This document shows positions 10,959-22,900 of a DNA stretch of 64,000 bases, in pieces. Below the pieces are notes generated by a model, which worked only from the letters and a program-made list of their open reading frames with translations, had not been told where the DNA came from and made no database searches. Location of the stretch: NCBI GenBank assembly GCA_013076295.1, contig RQOL01000876.1:4154001-4218000 (forward strand). The letters run 5' to 3'. This DNA is from Sanderia malayensis. Its lineage: Eukaryota; Cnidaria; Scyphozoa; Semaeostomeae; Pelagiidae. Both the position numbers and the translations under genes were made by a program. Every line of letters begins with the position of its first letter. Position 1 is the first letter of the stretch.

Positions 10959-13900
10959 CTAGCGATATGGAGTTGAATACGGCTGCATGGCGGGATTACT
11001 GCCAGCTCCAACAACAGGTATTGTTTGTATCATGTTGTTGCTTGCTGCCGTGTTGGCCTGTGATGGATAGTATGCACCAACGTAGCCAGCTGCTTTTGAA
11101 GTAGCCGCAACTTGTCTGAAAAGCATGAAACATACTGGGTCAGATAACGCAAGTCCTCATTTGAGTTACATGGATAGACCTTCAAAGATCTGGCTGAGGA
11201 AAACATCAATTTTAGATTCAATTTTTATCATCAGCGATCAAAATCAAGAAAAGTAGACAGAGAATTATCCCCTACAAACTAACAAACAGGGTAACCTTAA
11301 ATTTTAATGTTTCATATGAAAGCCAAGACAAAGAGGATCAGAAATCCGAGATGGGACATTTCGAAAAAGTGACGGGGGTCACGTCATCGCTCATCAAAGT
11401 ATTGCACCATTGGTCACGGTCAGAAAAAAATCAACTATCTTATATTGTAAACTTGAATACATATTTAGAAAGAGCATAAAGAGTTATGCAAAAAATATTA
11501 AGGAACTTTATCTTTAACATAAACAGTTGAGGAGATATGGGCAGTCGAAGATGTTACGATTCAGGGGGTAAAAAAAGAAATGAAATTACCTGAATTTTCC
11601 AACATTGCCGAAACATTGGCACAAATATTGAACTACATATACCATCTCATTGACGGAAAGCAGTTCAAGTTGATTTCAGCCAAAGAAATGTTTGAAAAGC
11701 TGAGTTTACATAATGTGCAGGGTGTCTGAATTCCTGACATTACCCCCCGATTTTTAGAGAAATCCATTTTTTAATGATTTGGGGTGAAACTTTTGATGTA
11801 GAGTCAACTCTGTTTAAGTTGAACACCCTAGGGAAGCGTGAAAATGTTCGAATTACAACATATTCGAATTGTAGAGGTTTACCTTTATAAGAATTAATTG
11901 TCTAGTGATCCTTAGGAACGGAGAATTCCGTTCGAAATAGGTAAAGTTCGAATTACACGAGTTAGAATTATGCAGACATGACTGTAAATTGCATTCCACT
12001 AGTAAGAACTGATTAAAAATGCTTTTCTGTAGCAATTTGCTCTTCAATTAGGCATCAACTTGTCAAATAAAAGCTAATAAGTCATCAAAATTAGGGGGTA
12101 ATATCAGCATTGCTGAAACCAAGATAAAATGAATTAAAATGTATAGAAAAATTGTCAGCGAAAAAACCTCACTAATATTTTATGGTAGCCATTCGTCTCA
12201 TGAGCTATCACTTGATATAAAATCGGAGACCTCCCATTTGCTCTCCTTGCTGTCACTTAACTAAGAATCATTTTCGTTAGCGCCTTTTTATGACTGGTCA
12301 CAAACAGATTCGCTTGTCGGTTGATGCTTGTTGTTTATCTTGCTTTGCTTTCAAACCATTTCTCTTTCCCTTTGATTTTCGCCTTACTCATGGTAGTCTT
12401 TTCTCTCTTGTTTTCTTACATTGTGTTTGCAGATCTGCAATGTCAAATTCCTCGTTCGCTTCTGAAACAGGCTCCTTTTCTTTCGCTGCACATTTCTTAC
12501 AGGAGAAAATTGACTCCCGCAAACAAGACTGGCGGCTGTACTTTTGAATTTTTAACTTTCCAACCCCAAATTCTCAAAATCTAGATGATAAATCATAAAA
12601 TTGCAGGAATAATACCATTCGTATGGTGGAGAGTCTTGGTCCGGTGGAGGTAATAGCAATGAAGGCTTATGTTTAAGTTCCTTATATATGCGAATCCTAG
12701 TTTCAACAAAGTCATTAGGCGTTATACCAGAATAGGCAGTTGAGCATATGAACTCTTTGACGTGGTCAATATTCTCTGGGGCTAGATTGCTTGTCAACCC
12801 AAGGGCCAAAAGTAAGTTGGTCTTTGTATTGTCAGCAAGGACTCTTCTGAGGACGAGAAGTTTACCGGGCAATAACAGAAGAGGAAAACATCTACAGGAT
12901 TAGAAAAGCGTACACAGATAAATTGAGAAGGACTGCAATCATGAGGAAGCAGACACAAGACTCATACTTGAAATATAACTTGTGTTGGACAATAAAGAAC
13001 AAGAAAGAGAACCACCACATCGGTATCCTTACAAACAACAAAAGCATCATTATTTTTTTCAAGTGCTATGGCAATGAGATTTTTGGCCCTTGGGTTGACA
13101 AGCAATCTAGCCCCAGAGAATATTGATCACGTCAAAGAGTTCATATGCTCAACTGCCTATTCTGGTATAACGCCTAATGACTTTGTTGAAACTAGGATTC
13201 GCATATATAAGGAACTTAAACATAAGCCTTCATTGCTATTACCTCCACCGGACCAAGACTCTCCACCATACGAATGGTATTATTCCTGCAATTTTATGAT
13301 TTATCATCTAGATTTTGAGAATTTGGGGTTGGAAAGTTAAAAATTCAAAAGTACAGCCGCCAGTCTTGTTTGCGGGAGTCAATTTTCTCCTGTAAGAAAT
13401 GTGCAGCGAAAGAAAAGGAGCCTGTTTCAGAAGCGAACGAGGAATTTGACATTGCAGATCTGCAAACACAATGTAAGAAAACAAGAGAGAAAAGACTACC
13501 GTGAGTAAGGCGAAAATCAAAGGGAAAGAGAAATGGTTTGAAAGCAAAGCAAGATAAACAACAAGCATCAACCGACAAGCGAATCTGTTTGTAACCAATC
13601 ATAAAAAGGCGCTAACGAAAATGATTCTTAGTTAAGTGACAGCAAGGAGAGCAAATGGGAGGTCTCCGATTTTATATCAAGTGATAGCTCATGAGACGAA
13701 TGGCTACCATAAAATATTAGTGAGGTTTTTTCGCTGACAATTTTTCTATACATTTTAATTCATTTTATCTTGGTTTCAGCAATGCTGATATTTCCCCCTA
13801 ATTTTGATGACTTATTAGCTTTTATTTGACAAGTTGATGCCTAATTGAAGAGCAAATTGCTACAGAAAAGCATTTTTAATCAGTTCTTACTAGTGGAATG

Positions 13901-16111
13901 CAATTTACAGTCATGTCTGCATAATTCTAACTCGTGTAGTTCGAACTTTACCTATTTCGAACGGAATTCTCCGTTCCTAAGGATCACTAGACAATTAATT
14001 CTTATAAAGATAAACCTCTACAATTCGAATATGTTGTAATTCGAACATTTTCACGCTTCCCTAGGGTGTTCAACTTAAACAGAGTTGACTCTACATCAAA
14101 AGTTTCACCCCAAATCATTAAAAAATGGATTTCTCTAAAAATCGGGGGTAATGTCAGGAATTCAGACACCCTGCACATTATGTAAACTCAGCTTTTCAAA
14201 CATTTCTTTGGCTGAAATCAACTTGAACTGCTTTCCGTCAATGAGATGGTATATGTAGTTCAATATTTGTGCCAATGTTTCGGTAATGTTGGAAAATTCA
14301 GGTAATTTCATTTCTTTTTTTACCCCCTGAATCGTAACATCTTCGACTGCCCATATCTCCTCAACTGTTTATGTTAAAGATAAAGTTCCTTAATATTTTT
14401 TGCATAACTCTTTATGCTCTTTCTAAATATGTATTCAAGTTTACAATATAAGATAGTTGATTTTTTTCTGACCGTGACCAATGGTGCAATACTTTGATGA
14501 GCGATGACGTGACCCCCGTCACTTTTTCGAAATGTCCCATCTCGGATTTCTGATCCTCTTTGTCTTGGCTTTCATATGAAACATTAAAATTTAAGGTTAC
14601 CCTGTTTGTTAGTTTGTAGGGGATAATTCTCTGTCTAAAGTATCTTGCAACACACAGTAAAACCCGCATGCAAAAATCTGCCAATTGTGCATCCAACCTA
14701 TTGCACAAAACAATAGACTGTTGCGTCTGCTATTGTTTTGAGCAGAAATATCATCCTGAATGCACATAATCCAATGATTCTCATAAGAAGATTTTTACTG
14801 AATTTGATGAAACACAGGCTGTTATCTAGTCAAATACCTCTCAAACTGCTGTTGTTGCAGCTGCGTATTCAAATACAGATCTTTACTTGTGGACACCTGC
14901 CCAGCAGGTATTTGTCCCAGCTGTTGATAAGCAGTTGCAGTTTGGACAGCCATTGGGCTTCTGTAATTTCCAAACCTGTCATCATAGACACCAAGCCCAG
15001 CATTGGGGACAGTTGCAGCTTGCTGTTGGATGGCTTGGCCAGCCACAGAATTCCTTGCAGCAGTGAACGTCTGTTGCATGACTTGCAATTGGTTGGGAAC
15101 GAGATGTCTGGGTTGAGAAGGATGCATCGGTGTTGATGCTGCAACTGGAACAGAATTGAGAATCTGTTGTTGTGGGGCAGCCACTCGAACCTGTTGCACT
15201 ATCTGTTGATTTTGAAGCAATGTGTTGTTGAAAGGCGTTGTCGGTTGGCCTGGTGTCACAGCCTGCAGACTCAAGGGATTGGCTTGCTGTTGCATTTGTA
15301 AGCTTGCATTCATCTGCAGTTGAGGCTGGGTTGCTACTTGCTGCAATGGGGTCTGGTGTAGCTGGATGGGCTGCTGGACCTGTGACACTGGCAGCTGGGC
15401 TGGATATACCTGAGCTTGATATGCTTGGGCAACCGGGCTGGCAACGGCTGCAGTTGGAAGATGCTGTTTTTGATTGATGTGAATTTGAGGACGAACTTGT
15501 TGATGTGGGGCTAACTGCTGATTTAGCTGATGCTGAACAGGTCGTATCACATTTGGTACCTGATTCGAAGTGAGCCTTGCCATAGCGGCAGGGCCACTTC
15601 CAATCGCCCGTATAGGCTGTACATTACTGTTCTGCATCTGATCTTGAAAGTTTGGATTTTGATTGAACGGGCGTTCATAGGGCTTACCTCTACCTCTGTG
15701 CATCCCACCTCTGTCACCATGAAAGCCTCCACGTCCTCCTCTGTGATCACCTCCGTGTGATCCTCTAAATCCGGGAATTCGACCTTGAAAGCCTTCTCTC
15801 CCTCCAAAATCATTGTGTCCTCGACCACGGAAATTACCATCAACTCTTTCTTGCCTCGACATCGAAGACTTGTTGCTTCTATTTATGCTTTGTATCCTTG
15901 AAAACTGCACTTGGATGTCATATCCATGCAGTGAGTGGTTATTCAAAGCAGCTACTGCTCTTTGGGCATCAGCGTGATTTTGCATGTGTACAAACGCATA
16001 GTTCTTGACAATGTCCAACTCACTTACCATGCCATACTCTGAAAATAGGCCATGCAAATCTGTCTCGGTACAGTTCGGCGAAAGATTCGCCACATAAAGC
16101 TTCGTGGGCAT
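10959..16111 (-). CDS. RRM - RGG - glutamine-rich RNA-binding protein (RBM4/RBM14-like)
   Basis: Two coding exons: 16111-14838 and 11115-10959, separated by a 3.7 kb intron. The donor GAGAG|GTATTT (phase 2) joins the acceptor TTTTCAG|ACAAG in frame; reading through instead gives a stop only six codons later. Protein of about 476 residues. Residues 3-75 form one RRM with RNP2 LYVANL and RNP1-like NYAFVHM. Residues 85-150 are rich in Arg and Gly (GGRGGFHGDRGG, RGRGKPYERP). The remaining 320 residues are dominated by Gln, Pro, Ala and Val, a low-complexity tail ending NPAMQPYSTPYR. The RRM most resembles those of RBM4/LARK and RBM14/CoAA, which act in splicing and transcription coactivation, but those have two RRMs. 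The tail looks prone to phase separation (inference). Confidence 0.83.
11801..11984. mobile_element. Pogo/Tigger-like short inverted-repeat element, copy 1
   Basis: Ends resemble AGTCAACTCTG ... ATGACTGTA; interior carries repeated TTCGAATTAC and AACATTTTCACGCTTCCC-type words shared with copies at 13908, 41282 and 58827. Confidence 0.75.
12552..12872 (-). pseudogene. Left-arm fragment of an unknown, possibly transposon-related protein
   Basis: Open frame of 106 residues reading outward from the palindrome centre. It contains ALGLTSNLAPENIDHVKEF and LLLPPPDQDSPPYEW, and ends in a stop after a likely non-coding tail. The arrangement (an LPP.D.. motif after a helical segment, then a Cys-containing stretch SCKKCAAKEKEP farther on in the same strand near 12,500) reminds me of the 3' part of multi-copy ORFs common in cnidarian genomes, but I cannot name the family. 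The right arm carries the mirror copy. Confidence 0.35.
13068..13340 (+). pseudogene. Right-arm mirror copy of the same unknown open frame
   Basis: Ninety residues. From ALGLTSNLAPENID to the stop the protein is identical to the left-arm frame; the first residues differ because they come from the palindrome spacer. Identity of the two copies shows that the arms are recent or homogenised by gene conversion. Confidence 0.4.
13908..14091. mobile_element. Pogo/Tigger-like short inverted-repeat element, copy 2 (mirror of copy 1)
   Basis: Reverse complement of copy 1 because it lies in the other arm of the palindrome. Confidence 0.75.
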
Positions 16112-16932
16112 GGCGGATTCTATCAGATCTCACCCAGATATCATAAACAAGAAAAATAAAATAACTTCTGCGTCAACAAATAAAGTTTACAGCTTCAATT
16201 GTTGAATTTGAATCATGCTATTCCATTCCACAAGCCTTGAAACGAAACACATGCTTTGTGCCAGGGTTGCCAGATGTCAGTTAGCCCGCTAAGCCAAATG
16301 GGTCATAAAATAAAGCCAAATTAAGCCAAATTTGAAAATGAGGTTGAAAAACAATAGAATCTGAAAACGAGGCCGTGATGATGTCATCAAAACACAAGAG
16401 AACAAAAGTATCACATGATTGTTCAGAATTAAAAGAATGCGCACAGTTTCACCCATAAATCGAGCATTTTGTGTGCAATTTTTCTGCATTGAACAACCTG
16501 AACATCCTTTCCAATACTGAATATCCTTACAACAGCGGCCTTGAACATTCAAATTAGCTTAATTAAGCCAACTTTCTGGAAAAAGCCAAATTAAGCCAAA
16601 TTTCAGCTCTAAGCCAAATCAATTTTTCTAAGCCAAGCACTTTTCAAAAAAGCCAAATTTCTGGAATTTGGCTTAGAAAAAGCCAATATGGCAACCCTGC
16701 TTTGTGCGACGAAATGGCGATAACGAGAAACAACGGCTTTCAAAATCAGAGGGACACAGGGACAGTGCCACAGGGAGAACGAGGGAATGTGGGTGCGTTA
16801 TGGGCCAATGGTTCAACGCGCAAAGAAAAAAGAAGCAAAGAAAGAAGTAGAGTACCAAAAATATCAATTAAAACAATATGAAAATAGTAAAGATATATAC
16901 AATTAAACTGATATAGTTTAGAAATGATGAGT
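16112..16932. other. Intergenic: 5' flank of the RRM gene and 3' flank of KNL1
   Basis: Besides the hAT element, holds the RRM gene 5' UTR/promoter (about 16,112-16,260) and a GGGACA/CAGGGA-rich patch at 16,750-16,800. No other gene seen. Confidence 0.6.
16262..16699. mobile_element. Non-autonomous hAT element with 8-bp target duplication
   Basis: 438 bases bounded by terminal inverted repeats CAGGGTTGCCA (left) and TGGCAACCCTG (right). It is flanked by a perfect 8-bp direct repeat CTTTGTGC at 16254-16261 and 16700-16707. The CAGGG start and 8-bp duplication are hallmarks of hAT transposons. The interior has many AAGCCAAATT words near both ends (subterminal repeats, typical transposase binding sites) and no transposase coding. 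It sits between the divergent 5' end of the RRM gene and the 3' end of KNL1. Confidence 0.88.
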
Positions 16933-19900
16933 TTAACATTGTATTGCGTCTATAAGTGCAAGATCATCTGCAGTCAGATTGTGTGGCTTATTAAAGTAAT
17001 GGTTTGCGGCATCAAGAACAAAACCGTTGATTCTTGTGTATGCTCTAGTAAACGACAACGGACCAAGTTGTATTTCCTTTAGCAGCCTTTCAAAGATATC
17101 GGTCCTTGAAGAAAAAGAGGCAAAATTAAAATATCTTTAATTGGGACACAAAAAGAATAACAAGTTTGGTAAAAGATCTTTGATTAGAATAAAAGAGCAT
17201 TAGAGAAAGATCTTTCATCAGAAGAAAATAGCATACAAGTTATTGTATGAAAAGGTCTATATTAGAAAGACTTGTATTGGTAGAAAATGATATCAAAGTG
17301 AAGTTAAAGAGGGAGACTTTGTAGTCTGTTGTTGTGCCCTGACAAAACAAAGACTTGCATTTCTCACCTATCCTTGCCTCGAAGGTGCTGTACTGACAAC
17401 TGCACGATTGGCAAGCTTCCACTGAACGATATGTCACATCTCAATTCGAATGTAGTGAATAAAATACCCGGTGGACTGCAAAATGATACAACAAAGCTAA
17501 AAAGAAAAACAAAAGCGTTTAAAAACAAGCGACATATTTGGACAACCAATAGAAAACATGCAAAAAATACAATGATTTTTGTTAAATATTTCTTTCAATC
17601 ATCACCGAAATAACAAATAATTGATATTGATAATTATTTCTACTAACCACTGGGGCTTTTCGTATCTGATGATATCCATCCAACCCATTGTGTGAATGTC
17701 TTCGTAAAGTTGCCTGTAACTTGTGACAATTGACAACACTTCATCCAAAAGCTACAAAAAAGTAAACACCATATGCCAATATAGTAAAGGCTTATTAACA
17801 TATGCATTGACAATACTCCTCGCTGTTTATAGGTGTCTTATGTGCAACCTGTCGTGATCACAAAGCTACTGTACATAGTTATGGTATATAGTTGCATGTT
17901 TCGATGCCAGCCGGATAAATGACGGTGTGGCATGCAATACCTAAATCAACATGTATGAACACAAGTAAGAGCGATGTAATCCATTCATAGATAAATTCAT
18001 TGTCACTAATATACCTTGTTTAAGCTCTTAGTTGCTTGGTATTTGTTACAAAGCTTTTCCGGCTCTATATTCTGGACCAACCAGTCACCTACTCGTTGAA
18101 AATCTACATCCTCAGTCCCTGTGAAATAGAAAAGACATCGTGACTGAGCCCAACCAAATAACTATGAAATCTCAAAAAATATTTAAAGCAAAATTAAATA
18201 CCTTTCGCTTCCAACGATTTCTCGAATTTAATTGACGTCACTTTCCTGTTCAATGTGAGGATGGTATCTGGAGATAAAAAGAACATGCATAATATTAATC
18301 AAAGCAACTGAACAATGGTAGACTCTGTCTTGAGACAAAGTATTCAAGAGTATATATATATATTTGTATTTGAAATAAATATCAACTCTGTTCAGTTATT
18401 GTGTTGACTGTGCTAACCTCCTTCAAGCGCTTCACTGGCGACCTCTTCAAACTCCACAGACAACGTAAAATTGTTGTCCCAGAAGGAAAACAAAGCTTTA
18501 CTATTTGTTAACTCCACATCCCATCCGCATAGTCTATAAAGTAATAACATTTACAATTAAAAATAATAATATACTTATATATTTTCGTACTATAACTGTG
18601 AAGAAAATAAGCAACTGCATACTTTTTCGTTATTTCAAGTAATTCATTCATTTTCCTTGCATGTTGTGAGCGTTCCTTCTGCAAAATCAGATACAATTTA
18701 AGAAATTTATTCAATGTTGCATCAAAACGCCAATAATTCCACAAGACAATATCAATCTTTAAGACTTATAAAGTAGAAAGCAAATCGGAAATAGAAAGTA
18801 GAAAATGCTACAAATCAACACACATACCATGTTCTCGGCAGCCAACTTTTTATCTTCTTCCATCAGGCACTTCATCTTTTCATCTACTGCAACTCTTCTC
18901 CTCTTGAAGTCTTCACTTTCTCTACAAAACCAAAGAATGCACCACAGATCATAATACAAAAACAGAACAATCGGTGATTTGTCATTAACTTGGACACCTC
19001 AGAAAAACGATTGCGTGTGCTTCCAAGGGGGCAGTTGGGGGTTCAGATATTTCTTTACCTTTGTAAATTGCTTTTCTGTTGGGCTATTTCCTCAAGCGCT
19101 AGAAAAGAAACAAAAAATACAGATTGTGCACTGTACTGTCTGCAAGGGTATATCAAAAAACAAGCTTGCAAAATACAAAAACGTTGAAAGAATAAACAAC
19201 TTAAAGCAAGGATAGAGTTCTGCTAACCTTGTTCCTTTTCTCGAATCATTTCTTCCATCTCCTTGCATATGTTCATGTTATCATTTGTATTCTGAAAAAT
19301 TACAAAACACGCCCTAAGTTAAGATATGTATGACAGGTATATAAATATGTGCATGAATAACCTATGTATAGTCAAGAAAATCTATTGCAAATATCAACTG
19401 CAGTACCTCTCTGATCTTTTCTACTTCTTCCTTCATAGAAGCAACAATTGAAAGCTCGTCATCCTTATTTTGTAGAACTGTAAATGAAAAAATAACTTGC
19501 CAAGTCGGTAGGTACTGCTACCCCGGGATAATCTATGCCTCGTTGCATTTCGCAATAGGTTACACAACTGTTTCAGGGGGAATAGAACCAAGGCTTACCT
19601 TGGTTGAGCTCTTCAAGTTCTGATCTCATTTCAGCATTCTCTTTCTTGATCGTTTCAATTTTCGCCAAGTAAGTTGGATCGTTTTCCTGAAACAAAACGC
19701 AAAAAATACCTCACAGAACAAAGCAGAACTCAAGCTCAAACATAGAAATAAGAATACAATAACGGAAACTTAATCCAATAAAAAAACTTACGAGTTGCAA
19801 TGATTCTTCACTTTCAATCTGGTCTTCAACAACTGTTTCGTCCTTTTCTACAATACTTGACTCCAATGTAACATCAGACAATGGTGAAACATTCTCCAAA

Positions 19901-22900
19901 TCACTGCACGTATCTTTACAATGGAAAGGAGTTGACGAGACAATCATCTGCTCACGTGAAACCCAAGACATTCGGTCTCTGGCTTGCATCTGGACTTCAG
20001 AATCCATCGGATCCGGATCAAACCGGATCGGTGCTGTAGTAATGCGCGATTGATTATCAGCGGATGATATTACATAAGTCTGATTCATCGATCCATTTTC
20101 AGATTGTGGTACTACTCCGATGTGATTGCCAATAGCTTCAGCTCCCAAAATCGTCTCCATTCCATCCGCACAATGAGTGGTAAGATTAGAATATGCAATA
20201 CTCGGAGGAACAAAGTCCCCGTTTTCACGTTCAACCACTGCAAAGCTGTTTGGCTGAATAAGATTGGATAGCATTGATTGTGCAGAAATACTGAAAGTGC
20301 GTCTTTTTTCACGAGCATCTGCTGGTGGTGCACGTGGAATCGCCTCTGGTTTTCTAAACTCAAAAACATCTGGATCATCGACACATTTAGCTGCGCGTTG
20401 CACGGAAAACTCTTGCTCTTTCAGACGGGAAGCTTCAGCAACGTACGTGCCATCGTTCGAACCCTCCTGTCCTTCACTCGCAAATCGTGGCTTTTCAACA
20501 ACGAACGTCTCCTCAAACGAAACTGGAATCGGAAGCAAAACAGGCAATTTTCCATTCTCCAAACTCTTATCGCATGTTGTTTCATCAAATGCTTTAGCAT
20601 CGCTACACAATGATTGCCTGTCCACCACAAAAGTGTTATTCAAACCAGGCACGTCACATGACTTCTTTTCATCATCATAATCATCATCACCATTCGTCAT
20701 GACTAACTGGGCATGCCTAGAAATGTTGCCCATATCTGCCACCTTGTCTTCCAGAACAGTTTTCAAAGCATCCGAGAACTTGCAGTGATTGAGCTTCGCG
20801 TCGCTGAAAGTCGCGTTCATCGCTTCTTGTAACCGCGGAGGAGCAATATCATCGTCATGACAAGTGTCTGCATCATCGGCATTCTTTGCTACATTCGGCA
20901 TCAATTGCGTGAAACACTGCTTACCCCCATCCATTTGTTTCACCTGTCCATAAGAGCCCACCATTCGGAAAGCAGAATCAACAGATTTCTCCAGATTCTT
21001 TGTCACGTTAATGCTGCTTTGGGCCGCATTATATTCAGCAACGCATTGCTGTTCTGTCTGTTCACTGGTGCTGACCGTTTTGAAAGCAGAGCCAACCGAC
21101 TTCTCCAACTTTTGTGACACATTAAACGCATCTTGAGCCGTGCATTGCACGGTCTTGTTCGATTCATCAACCTCTTCCTGTGACTGCACTTCCAAGCCAA
21201 ATCCCCTGGATGACCCTGATCTCCCTGACACATTCAGAGCTACCTGTGACGACGCATTCACCTCACTTTCACCCGCATGTGGTTGCTTGACCTGTAGGAC
21301 CGACTCACAAACCGCAAAATCAGGCGCACCATTTGCAGAGGAATTCACAGGGAACCTTTTCGATTCCTCCTTCGCAAGGGCATTTGTTTTGCCCAACATA
21401 TCGTTGTACCATTCAACATTGAGCATACTATCTCTCTTGGCTCTTCCTCCAAGCGCGGGTTTCTTATCGCCGCCGGCCTGTTCAATGCTGGTCTGTTGTC
21501 TTGGCTCAAAGACACGTGCAGCAAAATCGATCAGTCGCTCTTTATTTGCCATATATTTTTCTGCAAGATCAGATTTTGTCCCTGCACCATCTTGCATGGC
21601 GTAACTTACTGCGCCTTCCTCTCGGAGCACCCCCGACAGCACCCGCAACAACACAGACTGCTGTTGCGGGTGCTCCTCTACAGTGGCTCTTTCATTCTTG
21701 AAAGGCAAGTTACTGCTATCAACAGACTCTGATCCATCTGTGACGTGATCTGTTGTTGGAACACACTCAGTCAGTTCCATCCCTGCACTAACATCACTGA
21801 AAATCTTCGTTTTACTACCAATGTCTATATCTTCTCTCACAAACTCATTTATATCATTTGCGGATGAATTCACGGGAAATTTGTCCGATTGCTCCTTCGC
21901 AAAGGCCTTTGTTTTGCCCAACATATCGTTGTACCATTCAACATTGAGTACGCTATCTCTCTTAGCTCCTCCTCTGAGCGTGCGTTTCTTATTGCTGCCC
22001 CCCTGTCCAATGCTGGTCTGTTGTCTTTTACGAGCGACGCGTGTAGCAAGTTCAATGAGTTGTTCTATATTTGCGACACAATTGTCTGCAAGATCAGATT
22101 GTGTTTCTGAACCATCTTGCTTAGCACAAATTGCAGATTCAACCCGGTCTTCTTCTTCTCGACTTGACAGCTGCTGTTGCGGGTGCTCCTCCACAAGGGC
22201 TCTCTCGTTCTTAAACGGTGACTTACTGCTATCAACAGACTCTGATCCATGTATGACATGATCTGTTGTTGGAACACATTCAGTCAGTTCCATCCCTCCA
22301 CTGACATCACCAAAAATCTTCGTTTTGCTACCAACGTCAATACAACTATTTTCTCCTGCCAATTGATTTGGCAGCTGGGTGTCCGGAATGCATGCTGTGA
22401 ATTCCATATCTTCATTATCAAAGATCTTTGTTTCATCTATGTTTTGCTCTGTTGCAAAGATGCATTCAGTCATGCTCATATCAGCATCGTCAAAAAAGCA
22501 TGTCTTGTTCAGATTCTCCAACGGGCTCATAGATGATGATGCGTTGGGGTCAAAGGGGACATTGGTTCTGGCCTTCGCCTTCCAGTCTTCAATTTCAGGG
22601 TCAGGGAAACAATCAAAGATGCTGAATTCTGAAATGTAATAAAGATATAATTCACAAAAGATTGAACAAAAAGCAATAAACATATATTTAACTATTAATA
22701 CAAAAAAGCTCTCCATACCCTTTGGTTTATTGGCTTCTTTTCGCTTTCTATGACATTGGAAAAAAGTATAAATATCAGATCTGTACCTATATACAACTTC
22801 AAATACAATAAATGTCAGGAAAGTATACCTAATAACAAAGCATTGCTCAAATGCTGAATTTCTAGCATTGAGAGATACCTACCCAAAATCAAAGAGCAAT

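Larger units (their letters stand above)
11254..14637. repeat. Giant inverted repeat (palindrome) inside the RRM-protein intron
   Basis: Left arm 11254-12811 and right arm 13081-14637 are reverse complements over about 1,557 bases with only scattered mismatches; the unique centre is 269 bases (12812-13080). The outer boundary on both sides is TAGACAGAGAATTATCC and the inner boundary TTTTGGCCCTTGGG (and its complement). Each arm contains one copy of the pogo-like short element (11801-11984 and 13908-14091) and one copy of a short open frame. The whole structure lies in the intron 11116-14837. Confidence 0.95.

Noticed and set aside
14738..15136. 132-residue open frame on the plus strand
   Set aside because: Antisense of the Gln-rich RRM-protein exon; low-complexity codons keep the other strand open.
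16289..16552. 87-residue open frame with several cysteines
   Set aside because: Inside the non-autonomous hAT element; no zinc-finger spacing or transposase motif.
20264..22639. Several plus-strand open frames of 60-154 residues
   Set aside because: All lie opposite the 2.8 kb KNL1 exon and have no recognisable domain.
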